A model generated the notes under the pieces. It worked only from the letters and a program-made list of their open reading frames with translations, searched no databases and was not told the DNA's origin. DNA of 64,000 nucleotides from Branchiostoma floridae (lineage: Eukaryota; Chordata; Leptocardii; Amphioxiformes; Branchiostomatidae). The translations under genes were made by a program, and so were the position numbers. Within the stretch, counting starts at the first letter, position 1. Every line of letters begins with the position of its first letter. The stretch spans positions 596,524-660,523 of the forward strand of contig NC_049983.1 of assembly GCF_000003815.2 (NCBI RefSeq). Direction: 5' to 3'. Below are positions 41,691 to 52,300 of this stretch, in pieces.

Positions 41691-44600
41691 TCAGTTATAA
41701 TACGATGTTCTTGGGGGATGCCCGTGGGCTGCCTGTGGTGGCATGCTAGAGGACGGCGCACTACTAACGGATGGCATTCCGCCGGGGACAGGGCCCTGAG
41801 GGACCGGGGCGGGTCCTCGAGGGGGCGGGCCGGCGAGGGGCCACGCTGCCCTAGGACTGTGTCCGCCTGGTTGGGCGAAGGGAGGACTTATCGCTGACTC
41901 ATCGTACGGCCTCCCGTGTGAGTCATAACCGGGACCACGGACAACAGGAGGTCCTGAGTGAACAGGTTGCCCGACATGTCCGTGGGGTGGGGGTGCGGAG
42001 TACGGTATCGGCACGGCCCCAGAGTGGGGTACAGCCGGGGCGGCCCCCTGGTGGATGGGCCTGTACATGGTCCCCTGGTTGTGAGGAGTCTGGGTCGAAG
42101 ACGGGGCCTGCTTAGCAAGATCTTCGCTGTCGTCTTTGATAGGGACTGTGATGAGGTTGCTACTGCGGCTGCTGGTCACAGGCATGTAGGACTGGGACAC
42201 GGGGTTGGGGAGGGAGTCTGACGATGGGGGGTAACGGTGGTGTTCTGGAGGAGGGGGCGGGGGTGGAGGCGGCAGGTGGTCCGGGTGGGGCGGGCCAGTC
42301 GTGGCATGCCCCGTCAGTGGGTCCTGATAGTGTTGCGGAGGGGGGATGGGGTGAGGAGGGGGCTCGTGCATCCTGTCATCGTGTGGGTGTCCGGGAGGGG
42401 GGATGCTGTGGTGTGGAGGCATCCTACTGTAGTCCCTGTGTTCTGGTGGAGGCTGTAGTGGAGCACCGTGCGTCATGGGCATCCCCTGGGGTACCGGCTG
42501 GGGAGGTGGGGGTGGTGGTGGCGGCGCGTACTGGTCCCCTGGGACGGGTCTGTACACGGCGGCGCTCTGGTCCTGGGAGGTGGGATATGGCTGGTATGTC
42601 GTGGGGTACGTCTGGTGTGGGGTTGGCTCGGCTGCCACCGCAGGCCGCTTGTGGCGATGGTTGATGTGAGCCTGAAGAGGAAGAGTTTGAAAAAGTCAAC
42701 ACTAAGAGGGACAGATGTGCCTCTGTGAACAGAAAATGTTGTATATGCCCAAGAAGATGACCGACTGGTTTATGTCAACAGGTCACTATGCACAGGATTT
42801 TTAACGCTTGTGTCCATGGGAAAAATTATCAAAATGACCACCAAACAGTGTTCACATTAGCCAATAGCCATGTGACCCTTGTGTTGAGGTGGCCATTTGT
42901 ACAAGTTTGTATTCATAAAATGGATAATTGCTTGGCAGAAGTTTCTTGAATTTTGAAAATCACTCTAAAGCCTTTAAGATTAAAGGTAACACTTGAGATC
43001 CTAAAAAATTAAGTGTTACCTTTAATTTTAATTTCAAAATTCTACTGTGAGTGTGACATCAGCTTTCTCCATAATGGAAGGCTTCACACATTACTGGGTA
43101 CTACAAGAAAGCTTGAAAAGATCCTCATGACATTGTATTTTACAGAGCACACTTTGGGTGCAGCTAACTAGTTTTAGGTGTACAACTAAAATGAAGGTAG
43201 AGCTTACCTGAAGGTCCCGTTGGGACAGGTAGGTCCTCCTGCACCCCTTGTTGCCATGCTTGCCATCACCAAACGTACACATGAACACTGCACCTCGGGG
43301 ACACTGCTCTATGCGCTGGACAGGGTCCCCGCATCTTACAGAGGAAACACAGCATATGTAAGCAGGGTCCTCCCCAGAGGATGGAATAACGGAGGCCCTC
43401 CACTTTTCTCCTTGCCTAACTCCACTATACTACTTTTGAAATTTAGTGTGTTTCTCTCCTATTTTCTTGGTTAGTTTTGTTAAAATTAATGAAAATTTAC
43501 AGATTTTTGTGCCACGTGGCATCACCTTTCCAGTCGGCATTGTCTGCAAAAACTTGTGAACAGGTGATGATCAAAACAATAGTCGTTTTGCCACTTCACA
43601 ACAAAGGAATACCTATAATGTACTATACTTGTGGTATTTGACACCCTCTGTCATTGCAAATGAACCCATTTTCATGAAAGCTCAGCACGTTGGTTTGGAT
43701 TATTTTTGCCAGCGCCTCCACTAAACTAAAATATTCTGGGGAGAACCCTGTTTGAGGAACAAAGAAAAAAATTCTGCTGCTGTACCAAGGTCACCTACCA
43801 CTCACACTCACTCCTCTTGCACATGGTGCGTAGAGCCAACTGACTGTACCAGCACTCCAGCAGGGTTCTCCAGTCACACACCAGGGGGCCCCCAAATCAA
43901 CCTTGACCTTCGTCTTCCCCAACCCCCACCCACAAACCAAATATCAGTGTAATACATCCAGAGGTTCTAGAGTTATGCTGACCACAAATATCTGGAAACA
44001 CAGACACACAAACAGACACGCCAAAAGCTATACATTGTACCTCCACTTTTCGTGGAGGTAAGAATTTTCAAATTACATGTAAATAACAACTTTCATACTT
44101 TTCTTATATAATTAAACTGGAACAAGGCAACACTATTTACAATACCAATATTGTTTATTCTTAGTACATGTACTATCAGTATTGGATTTCTCCAGAGCGT
44201 GTAATACTACAATCATGCCATGTAATTCTAAGTTGCATACACATATCCTTACCTTAAGCAGTTTTTGTCTGTCCTCTTGGAGCAATCAAAACAAAAGACA
44301 TGCTTGCAAGGTATCTGGAAGTAAGAAAACAGAGACAATTGAATTGGTAAAATGGTAATGAAAGTCTGCACATCATGAACAAGATGTTTAGGGATGGAAG
44401 GACTAATAAAGTGATCAACTGATTCAACTGATCAATTCATCAATATTGTAATTCTATGAGCTGACAAAGGGTTACTACAGCCAATCCTAAAAGATCTATG
44501 TATACATTGTCCTTAGTCAACAACATGATGTGCCAGTTGGCTCAAACTTAAACTTGACCTTAATTTTCCCTACCTCTATCGACATGCCAAATATCGTTAC

Positions 44601-47600
44601 AATCCATCCTGAGGTTCTTAAGTTATGGTGACCAGAAATATCCGGCTATAACAAACACACAGACATACACACACAGACACATCAAAAACAATACCTACTT
44701 TTCATGGAGGTAATAACAGAATCGGTAGTAACTGTTAAAAGTGAAGCTTACCATCCTGCCATAGAGGTTGACTGGACAGACACATTTCTCACACAGGTGC
44801 AGCATGGTGTCGTTAATCTTCTTTCCAATCAGGTTCAACTGCCAGACACAAGAATTGACACTTTTTAGTACATATACAAAAAATCATGTACCTCTGGTAC
44901 TACTAGTAAGTATATACAAAAGGTACTCAGAAGTTCAGAACCTATGGAAATGGAAGGTTAGCTTCAATGATATACTGAGTTTCTGGTAATGTAAATTCGT
45001 GGTAAGAAGAAAATAGAGTGTTTGCAGTGGTTCTGAGTCACTTACTGCTATATACATGTACAGTAATGAAAATACTGGCGCCATTACTGACAGCCAGTCG
45101 GAAACCACATACATGTACTGGCCACTCGGTAAGGGTACTACAAATGGACAGAGAACCTCTAACACTACCAAATACTTCATTATCATACAGTATGTACATC
45201 TGCGCTTAGACAAGGGGGTACAAATGTAGGTGGGCAGAGGACTGAACAAAATTTTGCATAAGTTATGTGTGTTCATGGTGCAGAGGTCACCATCAAAATC
45301 ACAAACATAAAACCACTGAAAACTTAAATACATTTACATGTACACATGAATTACAGCATGTCCTCAAGTTAGACATTGCCATAACTACTGAGAGTGGCAT
45401 TCCTCACCTTGACATCCCATTTCATGGGTCCGTGATGCTTCTCTGAGGAGGATCCTCTGTCATCTGTTAAAAAGGAAGCGAAGAACAAACAACAGGTCAA
45501 AAGAATGCTACAACTATATAAGTTGAGTATATACAGAGCACAGCACTGTACTGTCCTAACTTTGGAGAACAAACATCATTTGTGCTTTTCTGTCACCTTG
45601 GATGGAGACTTCAGTTGTAACAAGGTAACATGCATTTAGCAAGCTGGTTGCCAAAAATCAATGTGCATCATCTGAACCACACTAGCTGCCGATATGCCAA
45701 AGTACATACAAAGGGATGAGTTATAACTTATACTGTAACTTATAGTTGCAAACACAAATAATGAATTGCAATTCATGGTTATAGGAGGTGAATCTCCTTC
45801 ACAGAGGTAATAACTTAAATAAGACATGATGTATGTAGTACAGGGGTTTTTCTAGAAAAAAAAGAGGGAGCACTGCAATTGAGCGGTACCACCAAGTGGG
45901 GGAGATTTGGGGTTCTTTCTACCACTAGTACCAGGCCAGGGTGTGGATTTTTTTTTATAATTCTAATCAGTTGAAATGGAGCATTCCTATGGGCCAAAAC
46001 TACTATCTGACTGACCACGTCTGATCCCTGGTCAACAAAATTTTAAGCTTGCCAGAGGATCTGCTCCCCAGGGTTAACTTAGGGGGTGCATGGTCAGGGT
46101 ATGAGGGCAAAGTCCCCCAGCCCTGTTCCCTTGTTTTAAAAAATCCCTGTAGTACATTGTTACTAGTACATTGTATGATGTTACCTCTGATACTGGCAGT
46201 CCTCTTGCTGTGATGACTGCTGAGCTTCAGAGGGATGGCTCTCCTGACTCCATCCCCGTGTCCTCCCCTCTCCACTAACTCTCCTTCCAGCTCCAGGTTA
46301 CCTGAGGATTAGGGGAAAAATGTAAAAAAAATTAAAACATTAAAACCGTCAACTCTGTCATGAAGTGTCTATATACCAGTAATGTAATTCTTTTTCAAAT
46401 ATGGCTTTGTTTCTCCTCACTTTCAGGTTGATGCACCTACTAGTAGCTAGCCCGGATACCACACCCAAACCTCAAAAATATCTTTTGTGTCCCTGCACAA
46501 TAGATACTTGAGATCGGGCTGGGGTTTGGTAACCAGGCTAAGTGCAAGCCTACTACTAGTACTAGTACTCCTCCCAATAAGTTAAGTACATGCTGGGTTT
46601 TTTCACACCTAAGGCTCGTGCCATACACACTAAACATCACTTCAACAACAGATTTGACGTACTCTAGATCTCCTAGAAACTCTTCCAGCAACTCTCAAGT
46701 ACATGACACCAAGAGCTAAATACCCTGATTGAAAGTTGACTCAATACAGAACCAAGTGTTATCCAGCACCAAGAGACCACGCCTACTACTAGTAGTAATA
46801 CTAGCAAAATAATATACATTTATAAGCAAGGACAACAACATCATCATCACTTCCCCATCTGAATGAAAGGACAAATGTAACCCCAAACAGCCATTGATTC
46901 TTATATTACTTAGTGGTTATACCTTTTAGTAATGATTCCTAGGTGAGTAGGCTTGGGTTGGCGGAAACGGCTGCCCGGTCGGTCGGCGGAAACCGCTGCC
47001 CGGTCAGGTCCGGAGGTTGGCTTTGGGGGTTTCGAGTATTGCATACAGCAGAGTAAGCAGCAAAAAAACATTGTAATCTCAATATTACCCATCGCTGAAT
47101 AAATGGTCTACAAAAACCATGTCGAAATTTTGGACGGGGTTTTGGTTGGAAAACGGCTGGTAGTATTCTGTATATAGATTACGACGAGCGTAATCATGTA
47201 CACGCTGTAAGGCTTAGGTCACATTTCAAAACCGGGGCCCAGCCGGGATGTTTTAAGAAACGAAAAAGTACAATGTATACCTAGAAATGTACACAAATCA
47301 TGCCCATGGATCTTATTTCGACATTTTCTGTATTTTGATGAATTTTATATCATTATTTTCGACCCCGAAAGCTGTCCGACCGGGCCCCTTTTTTGAAATG
47401 TGACCTAAGCCTAAATCCGATCTTTGACGATTTTCTTAACAAAATGGACTGCACCGTGTGTGCAGAACAATCCTCATAACCATGTTCTCTTGTGTGAATG
47501 GAAAGTAACGTTATATCTCAAAGCAAAAATATGTGTATTCAAGTAGTAAGAAGCGACATACAACGTAAAATAAAAAAAATGTGCCTGTTTTGGCAATATA

Positions 47601-48979
47601 TTTATAACGCAACCAGTTTACACCGGTCACCGACAAGCAGCTTTGACATTGCCGCTGGGCGTGATCAGTGATCGGGAATGTCCGACATGTCCGAGGAAAA
47701 ACTGTCTCCACAATCGGCTCGAGAAAAATTCTTTATTAGTAATCCTCAACAAGAAAGACTCATACTCTGATCAATGCCAACATCTTATTTGTCTAAAGCT
47801 ATTCCAAAGAGCAAGTAACAATAAAGGTTACAACTGTCCCCTTTTAGAAGCTGCCTTACACGCTGCTTATTTCGGGGTCAACGACCTAAGGTGCGCCGCA
47901 TGGAATGCCGAAAACTTCCGATGAATTGCTCAATCCAATCAATCCAACCTACAGTTTTCTCATTTCAGAGTATATAAATATAAAACTAGTGTTAGGGATT
48001 ACACTTTCCAAACAAAATCAAGGCGCTAATAGGTTCTTACGGTGAGGACACGCGGCTCATTGTCGACCCTTCTAGCGTTAATGAGCTGGCAGCACCGAAA
48101 TCTGATGTTCACTGTGAACGTGTACAAAATCGAAATTACGTCATGTTTGTGTTTTCGAATTTCCGAAATTTCGGTTATGTTTACGATATTTATAGTGGTA
48201 CTGTAAGTTGTAGGGCCAGCCTACACGAGAGGGGACCAAATCACTGATTTGCTGCGATAGCAGGCCATCTTGTTTACCTTTGGTATACTTGAAACCCCCA
48301 ACACCAACCTCCGGACCGGACTGGGCAGCGGTTTCCGCCGACCGACCGGGCAGTCGTTTCCGCCAACCCAGTAGGCTTCGCTGCCAGTGGTGTCACCCCC
48401 CTGTCACTCACTACTTCTTCTTCCCCCAGCACAAATCCATGCAACCGTGATATGATGTGCTATGATGTGAGTTACTTAACTAATGCACAGCATCTAAAAC
48501 ATATCTAATTCTAAACGGTTTCCTAAAATATTATGCTTGAGGAATCCTTCATAGTTTACTGAAGTATTTTTCATAATTTTACAAATTATTCTGCTCCTAT
48601 TCTTGAACATACATCTGTCCACATAAAAATATGAATAAAATGATTGTCATCCAACTGTACTCTAACGTTATGGGTATTTCCTGAATATCAGATGATAACG
48701 GCTCTAGCGATATCTGTTCATGGAGAACATAATTTGCTACCACAAATTCAAGCACACCAGGATAGCCAACAGTGAACTTCAAACATCTTGGTTTAACGAT
48801 TCCAGAACGGTGCCACAGAGTGGAGCAGAACAATAATTTGAGCTATAAAGGCTACAGAAGCGACAGAGATACCTCATGATGAACAGAAAACAACCCTCTT
48901 TCTGTAAGAGACATTACAAGAGGACATTTTCCTACAAAACCCACCCTTCCCTCATCTCACCTCTCCGTTCGCCCTCCAT
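41691..48979 (-). CDS. CBLL1: Hakai / CBLL1 E3 ubiquitin ligase
   Basis: Complete seven-exon gene: 48961-48979 (ATG), 46185-46301, 45408-45463, 44752-44838, 44253-44314, 43208-43334 and 41691-42671 (TGA). All junctions are in phase, giving 482 residues (human Hakai is about 490). Residues 80-118 form the RING finger ([24 protein letters not shown]). Residues 133-163 form the adjacent atypical C2H2 part of the HYB domain ([12 protein letters not shown] and AHINHRH). The last exon encodes a Pro/His/Gly-rich tail (157-482) with two runs of eight or more prolines. In other animals Hakai ubiquitinates phosphotyrosine-containing targets such as E-cadherin and is part of the m6A writer complex; that role is transferred by homology. 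The zinc-finger loop between Cys133 and Cys145 is longer than I recall for vertebrates. It is divergent from the USP19-like gene. Confidence 0.95.
42672..43207 (-). other. Hakai intron 6
   Basis: It contains a short inverted repeat around 42975-43030 (TTAAAGGTAACACTT with AAGTGTTACCTTTAA). Otherwise it is plain. Confidence 0.55.
43850..44065. repeat. LINE-tail-like dispersed repeat, copy 1
   Basis: It carries AACCTTGACCTTCGTCTTCC, CCAAATATCAGTGTAATACA, CAGAGGTTCTAGAGTTATGC, an ACAGACACAC block and CTTTTCGTGGAGGTAA. The same order of words occurs at 44530-44715. Both are in Hakai introns. It probably derives from a retroelement 3' end. Confidence 0.6.
44530..44715. repeat. LINE-tail-like dispersed repeat, copy 2
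   Basis: It carries AACTTGACCTTAATTTTCCC, CCAAATATCGTTACAATCCA, GAGGTTCTTAAGTTATGGTG, an ACACACAGAC block and CTTTTCATGGAGGTAAT, parallel to 43850-44065. Confidence 0.6.
46448..46540. mobile_element. Short AGCC-ended MITE in Hakai intron 1
   Basis: The left arm TAGCCCGGATACCACACCCA then AACC pairs with the right arm GGTTTGGTAACCAGGCTA allowing mismatches. It resembles the elements at 27091 and 55578. Confidence 0.45.
46947..48378. mobile_element. 1.4-kb inverted-repeat transposon in Hakai intron 1
   Basis: About 95-bp terminal inverted repeats lie at 46947-47041 and 48283-48378. Both carry a tandem pair of GGCGGAAAC.GCTGCCCGGTC words, then GGTCCGGAGGTTGG and GGGGGTTTC. The interior holds a nested palindromic MITE (47211-47411). 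A modest open stretch (about 47643-47924, plus) has no recognisable transposase signature. Confidence 0.8.
47211..47411. mobile_element. MITE nested in the 1.4-kb element
   Basis: GGCTTAGGTCACATTTCAAA at the left and TTTGAAATGTGACCTAAGCC at the right form perfect 20-bp termini. It belongs to the family of the element at 32820-32974. Confidence 0.85.
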
Positions 48980-48990
48980 CTTGAAAACCG

Positions 48991-48998
48991 TGACGTCA
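48991..48998. promoter_or_regulatory. CRE/ATF site
   Basis: The perfect palindrome TGACGTCA lies 12 bp upstream of the Hakai start codon, so probably in or near its leader. Confidence 0.55.
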
Positions 48999-49185
48999 GA
49001 ACTTTGGTTGGCGGGACATTCAAAATAATTACATTTTCCGATATATTTTTCTCTAAAAGAGACCTAAACTTAAATATTACATAATTTGTGAAAATATTCA
49101 GATTCTATTTCATTGCAATTCCTCTGTAAGCTGCGAAATGTTTTGGAAGGTTTACAGAGGGCAGAGGTCACCATCATTAATATCC

Positions 49186-49195
49186 AAGATGGCGG
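49186..49195 (+). promoter_or_regulatory. YY1-like site
   Basis: AAGATGGCGG, the core of the YY1 consensus often found just after the start site of TATA-less promoters. Confidence 0.5.
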
Positions 49196-49334
49196 ACGCC
49201 GGATAGAAAAATCCCAGACGTCGAGAAATTTCGCACTAATTTTTTTACGGAGTCGTACTTTTCTGACATTTTCTTTGACTTTGGAACACATAGAGTAATC
49301 CCGCGTGGTGTTGTGGCGCTGTTTAGATGGCTCT

Positions 49335-52300
49335 ATGAACCATCGGACGCAGGACGTCGCCAGAAAACGTAAGCGCTCGCCTGTAGCAGTGACGGACAGA
49401 GACGGCAGCAGCATGACTGTTTTGCGCCATCCTTTGAACAATGGAGCGAGCTCGCTCGACGGACAAAGCGGAGCTCCCAGCGCCGAAGCAGGGCACGTCA
49501 GCGGGGAAGGGGCGGTGAAGAAGATACGGGGTTCCGCAGAACTATCCGCAGAAGCGGGTAGGTGGTATTTTTTTGCGTATCTGCACGTGTTTTACAGTCG
49601 CCGGTCGGCAATCTGAGACGAGCGGTCTTTGTTTTTGTTGGCCGCGGCACGGGCCATTAGGAATGTTGTGGGGAGGGGGTGCGCTTGGGTCCATATGTGG
49701 GTCGAGGTCACGGCTGCTGTCTACGTCAGTCTGACACTGACATTTCTAACGGATAGTGTTCGAGGGAACATTGACTTTCAAACTTCTATCGTTACATGGG
49801 TATTCGGTATCAAACATCCTGTACATTTAAAGTACAACGTTGAGTCATATTCCTAACAATGTGCCCTACTTCCGGTGTGAGACAGATAGTCTCATCATCC
49901 TGTTCATCCATGTTCTTTGTTCCAACTTTTCAGCACGGTACTATATCAAACGGTCATATAAAACGATAAGAATTGTTTAACTTTACTACATTGAAATGCA
50001 ATTGTGTAATACTATATAGATATGTTATTGTTTGTTTCTACCTTTTATGATTAACAGTATGATCAAAAACTGTTCACAAAATGAACAAAAACTGATCGAT
50101 GCATCAGTGGATGTTATCTATATTATTCATCAAATCAACATGGCCTAAAAGAACAACTTTTGCAATTTCACGTCAATTCTCACAATGGTGAATAATCAAA
50201 ATCAAAATGACAAAATTCAAAGATACGCCATGAAATTCACAAATAACAAGTTCATATTAGCCAGACGTACATACAAATATATTCAACTTTTTCCTTTCCT
50301 CCATTGTGCAGCTGGAGGCACTGATGTGGATGTCCAGCCTATTGTCCCGATGTGGTCACAAGATGGGAAAACAGTGACCATCACGCTGCCCATCTGCAAT
50401 GTCAGGTCATCGGACGTGAACCTGACCGTTGATGGACAGGACGTTAACTTAAATTTGCCAGGTGAGACTGAAATCATGTGTAACATTTTCTGTAAAACAC
50501 TTGTAAACTACTAAAGTACATGTACACTACATTTCATACCACTATTACCAGGTACCTGAAGGAATTATAGTTATACAACATGGTCAGGATTTGGAAGTCC
50601 ACTAACCCCATTATCCCAGGAAGTGGAAATGCAGATTGGCTAAGCATATATGTCCTACCACACTTGCCTGATCGGGCAAGTTAGATTTTTCCATGAGATT
50701 TTGATATTATATTATCCTTGTACTTGTAACTTTTCACAGTTATGAAATTGAGCATTGGTCAACACAGAAAAATAAGGCCAATAAACAAAAGAAGAATTCC
50801 ATTGCTGGAAGTGAAAATTCATGAAAAAAAGTTATTTAAGTCATTCAGGAAAGTAAAAAGTTGATTTCTTCATTCTTTATGTAGTTTTTTTTTATTCAAC
50901 TACAATATGCAAAACAGGACAGAGAGGTGAAGCACTCTAGCAGTGATAGTTGCCTGATAGGACTATCGAATTTTGGAAAACTTGTCCAATTTTTAGTCTT
51001 ACATTGCATTTCCACAAAATGCTGAAACTGGCACCATTTTTTTTTCAAGTCTCTAGCCTTGAGTACACTTGAAAAATATACATTGTATTAACATAGTTCT
51101 GCTGTGTCTTGAAAGGTACATGTATAATATGCAAAAACATGTAACTACTGCACAATACTAATAGTAATAATGTACATGTATGTATGTATGTACTGTAAAT
51201 GCAGAAATTTTTGCAGTGGTCTTATGTTTGCGTTTTTCTTGTTGCAAATTTACCGTGAACTCAAAACCACCGCAAACATTTTTCCATGACATTAAAAGAC
51301 TAAAGTGCATGGTGCTACGAACTTAAAAACCACCGCGAACAGTCCTTCTCCTGCTATTGCGAAATTAAATCCCCGCAAACTTAAATCCATTTACAGTATT
51401 TTTTTGTTGTCTGTTGCTTTGCATAGATGGGAGATCGTGGAGTTGCAGCCTGCATGCTGCAGTAGAAGCTACTGACCCCATGGTCATCTGTACAGACGAA
51501 CTCATGTCCATCACCTTCAACAAGGAGGAGAAGTACAAGAAGTGGCCAGCCTTAACAGCAAAGGTAAACTACTTCTGGTTACAGATGTTCCAAAAAGTTG
51601 TCATGCCAGTCTATAAAGTTCACTTTGTAATTGTATGTAATACATACTATGTATTGCTTACCTGGTAAATCTCCTCATGGCATAATGCACCAGGTTTGTA
51701 CTGAACAGCACAAGCTGCATATCTAGACTGATTTACTTACACTGGTCAGGAAGGACCCCGATTCTTTTTCGTAAGTGTGGTCTGGTGGGTTCTTTAACAT
51801 ACTGGAGGTGTGGCTCTCCTCAAACATGGAACCTCCATTTGGCGTCCTATCTGAGCAACGTCCCTAGTCAAAGCTGGGTATTTACTTATACAACATGTAC
51901 CTGAATAGTAATCGATTAGGTGAGAAAATTCGTGTTAAGTGCCATTCCCAAGGATTCAACTTTAGGTCATCTCGACACCAGGACCTCTGGTTTCTGGATC
52001 AAACTCCATACTTTAACACCACAGCAATGCCTATTGTATATCAGATTCTGATTGTTAGGATATTCTCAAGATAGTATTTGTGAAAGATTGCTATTGTGCA
52101 ATTTCGTAACACAAAATCTTACCCACTCCACTTTGCCATTCTTGATCCTGAAGAAGGCGACAGTGAGCGATGAAAATTTGATCCTTGTACACCTTAGTGT
52201 AGGAAAATATTTTAGCATTGTAATACTATCAACACAGATGAGCTTCCATGATAATTAACTACTCTATGATTTCCTGTACTAGGACCCTCCACCACCAGAG

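Larger units (their letters stand above)
48980..49334. promoter_or_regulatory. Divergent promoter between Hakai and the USP19-like gene
   Basis: 355 bp separates the two start codons, which are on opposite strands. The interval holds a full CRE site TGACGTCA (48991-48998) next to the Hakai leader. A YY1-type AAGATGGCGG (49186-49195) lies on the USP19 side. No TATA box is evident, as expected for housekeeping promoters. A short upstream ATG (49327) runs into a stop after three codons, just before the chosen USP19 start. Confidence 0.65.

Noticed and set aside
41958-42221. Further plus-strand frames antisense to Hakai
   Set aside because: GC-rich shadow of the same exon with no independent homology.
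42224-42664. Plus-strand open frame over the Hakai last exon
   Set aside because: It is the antisense shadow of the Pro/His/Gly-rich Hakai tail; the minus frame has family homology and matched splice phase.
47643-47924. Transposase-like gene in the 1.4-kb element
   Set aside because: The open frame is short, with no catalytic DDE or zinc-finger pattern, and overlaps no conserved block that I recognise.
49305-49334. GTG-initiated extension of the USP19-like protein
   Set aside because: It needs a GTG start; the ATG at 49335 opens the frame that splices in phase to the CS domain.
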